Assembly (NCBI GenBank): GCA_036365515.1
Contig: CM070873.1
Coordinates: 73,558,529-73,622,528 of the forward strand
DNA: 64,000 nt
Reading direction: 5' to 3'
Source of the DNA: Torymus aiolomorphi
Taxonomy: Eukaryota > Arthropoda > Insecta > Hymenoptera > Torymidae
In this document: positions 10,747 to 19,663 of the stretch, piece by piece
How positions within the stretch are numbered: the first letter of the stretch is position 1
How the letters are laid out: each line of letters opens with the position of its first letter
The notes under the pieces: generated by a model
The model's input: only the letters and a program-made list of their open reading frames with translations
Database searches by the model: none
What the model was told of the DNA's origin: nothing
Position numbers and translations under genes: made by a program

Positions 10747-11616
10747 ATGTCCGCAATCATCCATAATTACGAACGCGTGGCGTACGGTTTTCGGTCCGAA
10801 TACGTGTGTGAGGATTGTTTTGCAAACAGGGTCCATCCGACCCTAAGAAACTTGTATTTGATGGAATTATCGAGAATGTGCCGTCAGAATTTAGACACAG
10901 TTGTAACTATAACTTGTATTTTGTGTGCCACGACCATAAATTATACGCGACGAGATATTAAACAAGTAGCAACTCGTAACCCTTTGATCGAGATACACTT
11001 GGAGAAATCACCCACTTTCTCTCACATCGAAGCGATTAATGCTAGTGTGCACATGAACGCTAAAGCTATAGATTGGTATAATGACTGCTTAATCGATGTA
11101 GCCAATAACGCCCTTACTATGTTGCGCGATAACGATTCAAACGGACTCAACGCGAGCGCTATAGGGGGTCAGAGCGAGAGCCTAGCTTTCGGGCCGGGGG
11201 AAGCACCAAAGCCAGGTAGTATAGTCGGTAGACCTTTTAATTTTTTGCCAAACGGTACATCGGGATCAATGGCTATAAACGCCCAAGAGTCGTTAAAACA
11301 AGTAGTTAAGCAAAAAGACATGAGCGCGCAAAAGGGTGCTTCGATAGTTAACTGGAGTGAATTATGCACTAATAACCCAGGAACATCGCAAATGGCACGA
11401 ACAGGTAGGGCACCCGACTCTCAGCCACCGTTTGAGGGAAAAATAGTAAACGTAAATTCGGAAGCAAACCGAGTAAATTGGTCAAAGAGCGAGCATGCGA
11501 GCGGAGATTGGGTAATTCGCGAACACCTCACTAGCACTCTAGCACTGCGTTTAGATAACTCTGACAAGCGGCTGTCCCACGACGAACCATCTGCTAAGTC
11601 ATTTAAATTTAAATAA
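10747..11616 (+). CDS. Accessory ORF, 289 residues, N-terminal C2C2 zinc motif
   Basis: Intact ORF. C21/C24 (VCEDC) and C57/C60 (ITCILC) can form one zinc-binding site. The middle is Ser/Gly/Asn-rich and probably disordered. The C-terminal third contains a repeated VNWS motif (VNWSEL and VNWSKSEH). It has no signal peptide or membrane segment, so a nuclear or cytosolic role is more likely than a virion surface role. It lies just upstream of Env. No family is recognised; a small zinc-ribbon regulator of transcription or RNA is an analogy with complex viruses only. Confidence 0.6.
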   Translation: MSAIIHNYERVAYGFRSEYVCEDCFANRVHPTLRNLYLMELSRMCRQNLDTVVTITCILCATTINYTRRDIKQVATRNPLIEIHLEKSPTFSHIEAINASVHMNAKAIDWYNDCLIDVANNALTMLRDNDSNGLNASAIGGQSESLAFGPGEAPKPGSIVGRPFNFLPNGTSGSMAINAQESLKQVVKQKDMSAQKGASIVNWSELCTNNPGTSQMARTGRAPDSQPPFEGKIVNVNSEANRVNWSKSEHASGDWVIREHLTSTLALRLDNSDKRLSHDEPSAKSFKFK

Positions 11617-11827
11617 ACAATTGATGTTGTACGCATTTACGCAGGAATTGTAATCACACATTGTACTAGTAACTTAAGTTAATTATAAGAATAAGGGAGA
11701 ACAATAAAACAATCATTAATAAAATTTTTTGCAAATTTGTTTTGTTAAAACCTGTATGGATATGTTGTTTTCAGAACTCTTATACTTTTAAGCTTTAGAG
11801 GACTTCGATAAACCATAATCATTTATA
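11617..11827 (+). other. Non-coding gap with 3' splice acceptor before env
   Basis: An AT-rich gap holding TTGTTTTCAG|A at 11,765-11,774, a good 3' splice site 53 bp before the Env ATG. Errantivirus env mRNAs are spliced, so the position fits. Confidence 0.5.
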
Positions 11828-13600
11828 ATGGAAAACGGAATGCTATTAAAATTATGTGCACTAGCGCTATGTTTTATTAACACCACCGGCGACAACATCT
11901 TGCCCTACTACCACTCAGTCGATGATAACCTCGGACTGGTGTTCGTCAAATCCAAGGAGATCGTCTTCATCAAGGAAAAATGGAGCGTGATGACTTCAAT
12001 TAACACGAGCTTCATTAAATCAACCGCGAAGCAAGGTAGAGCAGAATTAACTATATTGGAAGATGCCTATTCGGTAATGAGAAAACCAAACGACACAGCG
12101 ATACAGTATATAAACACATTACGCATAGAATTAGATAGTTTAGAGTCATTAATTGCAAAATTGCGAAAAAGCGAACTGTTTTACGCACTCGTCGTAATTC
12201 CAAGAGGGGAGGACTATCACGTACCCCCCACAAGTTACATTTTGCAAAATCACGTAGAAATTAGTAAGTCAATGTGTAAATTGCGAGAAAATAAACTTGA
12301 CATTATGCCTGGAGAAAAAGAGACGACTTGCTTGATTGAAAACGACTACGCGACGGAAAGTGCCGCGATTGAATTAGAGTTAAAACTCGTTAAAGGAATT
12401 AGTAATGTAACTTCTTGGGAAAAATTCAGGGTTGAAACTAACATGAAAATAATTTTGGATAATTTATTCGCATTCATGAAAGTAATATCGAAAGCCAAGC
12501 AACTCGTGCTCAATCTTTGTGATTTATTGGGTTACCAAAAGGTATTGTTCTCATCAGCTGCTTTAAGAAAACACTTGCTCACCATTCGAGATAAAAAACA
12601 ATTAGCGCTGCCCTTTTTTATTTCTAATTTTGAATCGGTACTGTTAGATAAAATTGTTAAAGCTCATATTGTCTTTGTAAACAACGAGTTATTTATAGAA
12701 ATAGTAGTCCCGTTTACAGACCCTGATTTATTTTTATCATATGAAATGCAGCCTTTCCCCGCCTTTCAGTCTAACTTTGAAGGCAAGAAACTAGCGGCAT
12801 ATATTAAACCACGAGCAGACTTTATCGCTGTAAGCGAGAACACTAAAAGATACCTCTTTCTCAATAAATCTGATTTACAAAAATGTGAGGAAAGAAATAC
12901 CTTTTTCTTATGCGAAAACGAGTTCTTCTTCGAAAATTCCTTTACATGTGAGAGAATGCTTTTGTCATATCCTAACTATGGAGATTATCCGTATTGCAAT
13001 ATAGAGTTTTCGGAGGGAAAAGAGTATTACTTTCAGAGAATGTCTAACAAAAGATTGTGGTTAGCTTCGACTGTAAATAAATATAGATTGGGACCATTTT
13101 GTTCGGGCAAATTTTATAGATTACCGTTATCAGGTAATCAAATCATTGAATTGCCAAAAAATTGTAAAATGACATTCGGAGATAGAGAAGTGTATGGCTA
13201 CGATGGAAAGTATGTAGAAGGTGATATTATTGTACCCAAAATTAAATTAAATATGCATAAAGACTTTACTTATAAAGTAAAGGGGGAAGAGCCGCCGAAA
13301 GGTAAATACGCGATAGAACCAAGCGTAATGTCAAGTAAAGATTGGATACAAGTAATATTCTATGGATGTTTAATTTTCATAATTATTATTTTCTTGGGGC
13401 TGCTTATGTATTTAATTTATCATATGTCAGGAAGAAAAAAAGAAAAAGCTACAGAGTCAGAAAGCACTTATGTGCCTACGCGCGCTTTAGATCACGAATT
13501 TAAGTGTAATTTTTTAGGGGCCACTGATTATGACAAACCCCACTGGCCACCGATACCAGCAAAGCACAGCGCGCCCAGCACGTCAACTAGCACAATGTAA
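11828..13600 (+). CDS. env: Envelope glycoprotein, baculovirus-F/errantivirus-Env-like
   Basis: An intact 590-residue ORF. Residues 1-21 look like a signal peptide (MLLKLCALALCFINTTG). The N-terminal part (DDNLGLVFVKSKEIVFIKEKW, then helices) and the later block LPFFISNFESVLL...VNNELFIEIVVPF, a conserved-Cys region (CEERNTFFLC, C-rich to about 440) and a single membrane segment near 506-531 follow the layout of errantivirus Env and baculovirus F. A 59-residue basic then Pro-rich tail ends the protein. I see no basic furin-type cleavage motif in the expected region, which is unusual for an active F-type fusion protein. Remaining open in a copy whose pol is broken suggests recent decay or selection. 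Assignment is by pattern only. Confidence 0.6.
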   Translation: MENGMLLKLCALALCFINTTGDNILPYYHSVDDNLGLVFVKSKEIVFIKEKWSVMTSINTSFIKSTAKQGRAELTILEDAYSVMRKPNDTAIQYINTLRIELDSLESLIAKLRKSELFYALVVIPRGEDYHVPPTSYILQNHVEISKSMCKLRENKLDIMPGEKETTCLIENDYATESAAIELELKLVKGISNVTSWEKFRVETNMKIILDNLFAFMKVISKAKQLVLNLCDLLGYQKVLFSSAALRKHLLTIRDKKQLALPFFISNFESVLLDKIVKAHIVFVNNELFIEIVVPFTDPDLFLSYEMQPFPAFQSNFEGKKLAAYIKPRADFIAVSENTKRYLFLNKSDLQKCEERNTFFLCENEFFFENSFTCERMLLSYPNYGDYPYCNIEFSEGKEYYFQRMSNKRLWLASTVNKYRLGPFCSGKFYRLPLSGNQIIELPKNCKMTFGDREVYGYDGKYVEGDIIVPKIKLNMHKDFTYKVKGEEPPKGKYAIEPSVMSSKDWIQVIFYGCLIFIIIIFLGLLMYLIYHMSGRKKEKATESESTYVPTRALDHEFKCNFLGATDYDKPHWPPIPAKHSAPSTSTSTM

Positions 13601-13938
13601 AAGCAGATTTAAGATCGTAGCGTGTAGTTCGTTAGAAATAGGAAAAACACATGTACTAAAGAGTGCGCGCTCCCTCCCAAATCTGTTTTTTTTTCCCCAC
13701 CAGAATTTTCCTTGCCTGTCCGACAACAGTAGACGATAGAGGTGAAGAGTCACTCGTTCTCTCGCACCACCGCTGTCACTCGTCCTCTCGCACCGCCCCT
13801 CTTCAACAGCATGGCAGGAGCCCTGCCTACCCTGAGGGCAGCAACGAGGAGAGCGTATACCGCCTACGCTGACGAGTCACTGTGGGAGCCGAGCTCGTTC
13901 TCCGCACGAGTGCTTTTCCAGCTCTAATAAGATGCTCG
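13601..13938 (+). other. Gap with strong splice acceptor
   Basis: A run of T and C followed by ACCAG at 13,685-13,703 is a near-ideal 3' splice site. The rest has no convincing ORF. It would serve the cysteine-rich ORF beginning at 13,939. Confidence 0.45.
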
Positions 13939-14490
13939 ATGTATTTTGACATCGTCGTCAACGGGCAGAATGATCGTAGAAGGCCTCCACTACAACGTGA
14001 TCGCGCCAAGGAGGAGGAGCTCTTTGCCGAGGACCAATTCAAACAGTTTGCCGAAAATGGCATCCTCAGGTTCATGAGGCTGCCCACGCGTTGGGGTAAC
14101 ATCCGTTGGGACAGGGAGTTCCGGCGAAAACAAAATGAGGATCAGCAACACGGTGACTGGGCCAGAGAGGAGAGCGAGCGGCAGGACGAAGAGAGCGAGC
14201 GAGGTATAACGTATACTAACCGTCTTCATCTACCCTATGGTGGTGAAGGTTTCAGTAATCGTACGCATTATGGTAATTGCGCCAAGTGCGGGCAGAACAT
14301 GCCGGCCTGGCGCAATTGCACTTCATGCCAGCGCTTTAGTAATATGACGGGCTGTCTGTCCGTGTGCCTGAACTGCGAGGACGAACAGCACAAGCGGGCA
14401 CTGCAGGAGGAATGGTGCCAGGACTGTGACGGCTCACCAACCCTACCAGCCCTGGAGGAAGAAAGAATGGACACGGAAGACTGGAATTAA
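13939..14490 (+). CDS. Accessory cysteine-rich ORF (four CxxC pairs)
   Basis: I chose the ATG at 13,939; the frame is open from 13,882, but the upstream codons are not needed. The N-terminal half is highly charged (Arg, Glu, Asp, Gln). The C-terminal half has CAKC, CTSC, CLNC and CQDC pairs plus one further Cys, enough for two zinc ions, in a RING- or ribbon-like arrangement but without the His of a classical RING. It is the last gene before the 3' LTR. No family is recognised. Composition is more GC-rich than the preceding env. Confidence 0.55.
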   Translation: MYFDIVVNGQNDRRRPPLQRDRAKEEELFAEDQFKQFAENGILRFMRLPTRWGNIRWDREFRRKQNEDQQHGDWAREESERQDEESERGITYTNRLHLPYGGEGFSNRTHYGNCAKCGQNMPAWRNCTSCQRFSNMTGCLSVCLNCEDEQHKRALQEEWCQDCDGSPTLPALEEERMDTEDWN

Positions 14491-14704
14491 GAAATAAAAT
14501 AAATAAGAATAAATAAATGAATTGTAATATTATATATATATATATAAATAATAAACAAAAACAAACAAACAAAAAAACAAAACCTAAACTTGCGCTGATG
14601 GGGCCGAGATTCTCAAAGCTCAGCCCTCGCTCCAAGGTGACACTTGGGTGGGTGTAATAAGCAAACACTGCCCCGCAGCGTAGGTCTTTGGGGGGGGGGG
14701 GGCG
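14491..14704 (+). other. Non-coding tail ending in polypurine (G13) tract
   Basis: After an AT-rich stretch with a short TA run (14,531-14,546) the sequence ends with 13 consecutive G at 14,690-14,702, followed by CG and TGTCACG. A purine tract directly before TG is where plus-strand priming starts, so this is taken as the PPT and defines the LTR start. Confidence 0.6.
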
Positions 14705-15678
14705 TGTCACGTCGTGCGCGACTGAACGTTCCCACCTCCATAAGTTTGCCTACTGGGCATTCTCTCGTACTATCTTTTTTCCTTAAGATAATACTACGAC
14801 GGTCGGTAAGTTACCAACCGCTCGTAAGAACACGGAGGGTAACAATACTAGCAGGACAACTTATCACTTGCGACTGACGTATGACTAAACTGACTGTACA
14901 TCCACTCCATAGCAACCCACCACGAGCCTCTAATTCCTAGAAATCCCCTCCAACATGCATCCTATTGAACTCTTTTGATTATTCGAGAGAATCCCACCTT
15001 TTCTATCAATCTAATTAAGAAAGAGAGTATAAAAGCGAACATGCGCCTCTACTCGGGGCAGAAGCTATTTACAAGTTTTCCTTTGCAGGGCGAAGCCCTT
15101 GACCTTTGATCGATTAGTGACTTAGTTTATTTGTGACATTGTACTTTGTAACAGGGAACATATAATTTTTTGTTTAAGTCAGATTCTGAAAAATTGTTAA
15201 GAAAATTATTTATAATATTATTTTAAGCTTCTCAGATTGTAGTCTCGCGAATAATTGTTGATATTATATCTCGACTACAATCTGTGTTTCACGAGTGTAA
15301 TAACTTTTAACTTTAATAAATACGATTTTATTATATCATATTCGAACACTTTATTTCATCAAGAACCTTCTCCGCCATTTGAATCTTCCGCTAATTCTGG
15401 GACACAATTAGAGCCACCAGTCAGAGCGAGCCAATTGCAACATTTCCAAAGTAAGTACAAATTATGATCACTGTCTCCTTTCTTCTTGATGCATGAGTTA
15501 CTGCTGCTTGTCGCTTGTTAGTTCGAAATTACGCGACTCTTAACTGTTATTTAAGGACCGCTCGACTACTTTCGTGAGTTCCTATTCCCGTGGTTATTAC
15601 GTGTAGGCGTAGACCGAAACAGGAACATTTATCGCGTGAACTTTATCGTTTTCGCGACATTGTAATCTCGACATTACA
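14705..15678 (+). repeat. 3' LTR, complete (about 974 bp)
   Basis: It starts TGTCACG after the G13 tract and ends CATTACA, matching the end of the 5' LTR. U3 contains a TATAAAA box (15,028-15,034); the AATAAA lies at 15,315. The right 532 bp match 1-528. Without the left flank the target duplication cannot be checked. Confidence 0.75.
15028..15034 (+). promoter_or_regulatory. TATA box of the LTR promoter
   Basis: TATAAAA in U3 with a GC-rich sequence about 30 bp downstream, where transcription would begin. The transcript start would then be near 15,060 and the R region would run to just past the AATAAA. Confidence 0.55.
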
Positions 15679-18060
15679 ACACAGAGAGCGGCAGAGAGCG
15701 GTCGCTCATCCCTTCTCTAGGGTATTTTCCGGCGGCTCGTATCTTTCTTGAGGAGTGAGAGAGAACGTTGTATGTGCGACAGAGAAAGAGAGATGAGAGA
15801 GATAAAAGATATATCCTTCTCTTTCTTTTGAGTCAAAAATGACTGGTTTTCTGTTATTTGTTAAAAATTATATAATGTTGGCAGCTTATAAATTATAAAA
15901 TATGTTATGCTATTGCATTTTGTTTTAAAATGAAAATACAAATTTGAACGAAAGTTATCGGTCTATTACAACAGGAGTTAAACACATTACAATTTGTTGA
16001 ACTTAATTATAAATTTATTGATGAGATTTCTTATGCAATTTTTATAAAAAATATTAGAGTATTCATTCCAGCTAATATATCAATCGTACTATTAAATTAT
16101 CTTATTAAGTTAATTCATTTTTCTTAGATTTTCTAATATTTATTTAAAATATTTGAAATTCAATTAATTTGTGTAAATATGAATGTGTTAAAATACAACA
16201 GTTGTATAGTAAAATGTTTTATCTAATGTGTACAGTTCATAAAATTTGCATTAACAAATGAGAATCTCTTATAAATAGTCGAAATAGTTCATTATTATTA
16301 GGGAACGTATGAATTACAATGTATTCGAAACAGTTTATTATTTAAACTAAAAGTCAAGTTAATTAATCTAGTAGAAATAAACAAATGGATTATTATTACT
16401 ATAAAAACATATTATAATAACGGTTTTTATCATCTCCTAGTTTTTACGTAACATAATACAACTTTTATCTTAAACAAAATTATTTTTCCTACTTATAGTT
16501 ATTGAGATATTTAGTGTTATTCTAAAATAATATTCTTGTGCCATAGTATGTTGAGTCCCAAAAGATGCTGGAAAATGGGTCACCACGCGGAGGGACTTGA
16601 GGAAATCTATTTTTATGCATGCCACGTGCATGCGATAGAGGGTACAGATAAACTCTCTCTTTGTCTCAGCATTTCCTTATTATTAACAATCCTGAATGTT
16701 TTACAAATGTGAAATTTCCTCTTTTATTAGATATTGTGGTAGCAACTATTACAATTTTGAACGAAAGTGCTATGATTAGTTTAACGATAGTAATTCGCAA
16801 TATAAAAGTTATTAATACTTAAAAATGTAAATTACAATGAAATTGTATTCGATAGGTTTATAAAAAAAATAGTCGGTTATAAAAATTAAGCTAATGGTTA
16901 ACATAACTTGTTGCTTTACATAATATAGTATTTATTATAATAATTATTTATTATTTGTTAGTGATAATCCGTTTCATGCTTAAGAGTTGTAGTTGCAAAA
17001 GTGCAGGTGGTTATTTAAACAGTTATATTATTAAGCTTGGTTATTAAATCTTTATATTATTAACGCGGAAATAAAAAAAGGCTGTAGATTGCAATGAAAC
17101 ATAGAAATATAGAATTTCTTATTTTTCTTAGTTTTCTTACTGCTATATTTAATATTTGTAGTTGTTAAAACAATTTTATCTTTAACGGTTTGAGAGATAT
17201 TGTCTAATAATGTAAAATAATATTTTCAGTGTATAATCTAAGTCGTATATTCAAAATTCGGAAAAGCGCGTCTCTGCATGGGAAAGCATCGTATCTATAT
17301 TTAGTTGCGGGCCATGTGTTTTACAGCCCCAAGATTACGCATCCGCTCGAGGCAAGCGTTCCTTAAAGCTAATTTCACAAATGCTGTACCCTATAACTTT
17401 TCATCCCACACCCGAACGATTGTTAATTAATGCGTACTGTACTTATTGTCAGACGAAACTTAGTTTATATATAAAAAATACAAAAATACTCAATCAAACA
17501 TATAAAAGTAAAATTTCAATTAGCGATTTGTACTTAAGCTATTATTTAGTACATATTTTGTAGAAACTTAATTATAATTTATAACTAGTGCGTTAATGCA
17601 AACTAAGGCATTATTAATAACAATCGTGATGCAGTAATATTATACTTCTACTAAAGGTTTCGCTATTTCAATTTTTACGGCATATAAATATAATTTTCTT
17701 ATTCAGATTAGTACATAATTTTGTTATGTTAATAATCAATGTCTGGTGAATATTTCTTCTAGAGTGAATTACTTATTTTGCAAAAGAAAAAGTAATAATC
17801 TTTGGTAACAGATTTTCTAATATAGTTTACTACACTCGTAGTTGTGGGTATAATCGGATAATTGCATGCGCCGCGTCGTCGTTTTTATGGCAGTTTGGGA
17901 AACTCCCCATAGCGCAGGTCGCATCTACAACCCTTGGTGTAGCAGTGTCGGTAGGGTAGTGGCGGTTCAGGGTTATGATCTTGATTCATTGACTACGAAA
18001 TATTTTTAACTAATCCTCAATAAAAAATAAAAAAAAGAAAGATTTGTTTATGCAGTAATG
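15679..18060. other. AT-rich intergenic DNA
   Basis: No gene is recognised. Three blocks, each about 0.6-0.7 kb long, look weakly alike: each passes from very AT-rich DNA into a short segment with GCATG and CGCG words (about 16,618, 17,266 and 17,861). They may be old tandem copies of one repeat. The first 150 bp after the LTR are rich in GAGAG. Confidence 0.4.
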
Positions 18061-18061
18061 T

Positions 18062-18301
18062 AGACGGTTCCGTCACACGTCACTCGCACCGTTTCTCTAA
18101 GCCTTCGCCGGCTAGCTCTGCCGGGAGCAGAAAACCCTACTCTAAGCTGCAGCTACAGCACGTGCTGCAGCTTGCGCGAATTCGGAGTCTCGAGACTCCT
18201 GACGCGGACGCGCACACACACAAGGCGGAAACCGGGGACGGGACAATAAAGGGGGCAAACCTTGGCCAGGACTCTGCTGCTGCTGGCTTCCTCTCGCTCT
18301 C

Positions 18302-18344
<43 letters not shown>

Positions 18345-18930
18345 ACGACGCTGTCTCTCCCAAAAACCCTCTCGAGACGGTGACGAGGTATCGACCGGGC
18401 GCACAGGTACGCGCGAGGTTGCTCGTCAGCGGAACTGACTATCGTGAGCACGCGGTACGGCGGTAGGCGACAGAATGAATGCCGGCCGGTGCGCGCACGT
18501 TGCTCTGCCGCTTCAGTTCGCCGATCGGCCGTCTTCTTCACCGCGGCGCGAGCGAGCAGTTCACATGACTCCTGTTGCTCGCGCGCGGTGTCTCCCATGG
18601 ACGGCCGACGGCGCTACGGCACAGTGCCCCTCTCTCTCTCTCTCTCTCCTGCGCGTCGGCTGCTCCTGTCAGCGGCATGGGAGAGCGAGCTCGCTCATGC
18701 TCCAGCTACAGCTTGTCCTCGCTGTAGCTGCTGCTGGTTTCTCCGTCTCCTGGCCTGCTGGATACGGGAGGGGAAGAACCCGCGCGCGAAGAAGGCAGCG
18801 GGGACGGACGGGCGCGCGCATGTGTGTGTGCATATACGACGTCGTGTGCCGAGGCGTAGCTCGTCGTGGCCGCCGTGCACTTCCTTCTCTATTCCACGTA
18901 ACGTGCGTTTTGCCGCGTTACAATTCCCCC
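18062..18930. other. CpG-rich island with (CT)n
   Basis: A sharp change to GC- and CpG-rich sequence, with a (CT)n tract at 18,306-18,343 and CTCT runs near 18,630. It resembles the U3/U5 of the GC-rich solo LTRs elsewhere in the window and ends CGCGTTACA, but I found no matching TG start or target duplication. It could instead be a promoter or first exon. Open frames across it are composition artefacts. Confidence 0.45.
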
Positions 18931-19663
18931 CTCCTAAATTCGAAGTAGTCCGCTGACTACCTTCGCTTGTTTACCAGTATTCCCTTTTTAAATCTATCTA
19001 CATCTCATTCGCTCTAGCTAACTTACTCTAAGCTAATCGGTTTTAGCTACAGCGGTGTGAGTGTAGGTGTTAGTGTCCCTTAGCTTCTTCTTCTGCAGCT
19101 TGGCTTAAGTGTTAATCTGTGTGAGTGTAACCGGTGAGTGTGTGACCTAACTATAGCAACCTGGCACCGGTAATTCGGAACATTTTTCCATTTACTCGAA
19201 TACCGAACGAAATCGCGACTTCCACACAGCACTCTAACATCTCTCTCACACACATTATTAAACAATGATTCAATTTAAAGAAATTCTGCATCAGCATCTT
19301 ACCTGGCCGATCCCTTGGATTACTGCTCTTTTTGAGCTAGTTCTGGCACCCTAAAACAACATGCTGAATTTATCGCGAATAAACAAATTTTAGCCAGACG
19401 ATTCATCAATTTTTGTCTCTGATTTATTTTATTGCGATTTGCTTAAGGCTTGTTGGTGCGAGAACGCTCCCTCTTACTTATAGGAATTAAGGGATACGGG
19501 GAAGGTAAAATGAAGAATCTACCGGATGAGTTAAGGAGGCTGCTTTATTATCCTTCGGCTCTCCCTACCTTTCACCTATAGTCTATTCAGCAATCCGCTC
19601 CGACTCTGACACGCTTCTACCTTTACAGAGTACGGACTGCGAGCTCAAGCTTTGCACTAGACC
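18931..19663. other. Non-coding spacer
   Basis: Moderate GC, several GTGTGAGTG words near 19,055-19,145; no gene or repeat recognised. Confidence 0.3.

Larger units (their letters stand above)
1..15678 (+). mobile_element. Giant Ty3/gypsy-type LTR retroelement with two glycoprotein genes
   Basis: Near-identical sequence at 1-528 and 15,147-15,678 marks the two LTRs; the 5' copy is cut by the window edge. Between them lie, all on the + strand, gag, protease, RT, RNase H, integrase, a chuvirus-like glycoprotein, three small ORFs, a baculovirus-F-like Env and a cysteine-rich ORF. The RT and integrase motifs (YLGH-type RT, HHCC plus DD35E, GPY/F-like C-terminus) place it with Ty3/gypsy, as do errantiviruses. 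The full length would be about 16.1 kb, far above the usual 5-9 kb. At least seven stops or frameshifts lie in pol, one stop and one frameshift in the first glycoprotein, and one stop each in gag and an accessory ORF, so this copy is inactive. The LTRs differ at several sites and by a 5-bp indel, so it is not brand new. Confidence 0.9.

Noticed and set aside
11169..11636. Minus-strand ORFs opposite the accessory gene
   Set aside because: Shadows of the intact + strand ORF without motifs or plausible starts.
18059..18924. Another solo LTR from TGTAGACGG to CGCGTTACA
   Set aside because: The ends are not inverted copies and the 4-bp flanks (GTAA and ATTC) do not match.
18137..18956. Several overlapping 150-170-codon ORFs in the CpG-rich island
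   Set aside because: They exist in many frames at once because stop codons are rare in GC-rich DNA; Ser/Arg-rich low-complexity products and no motifs.
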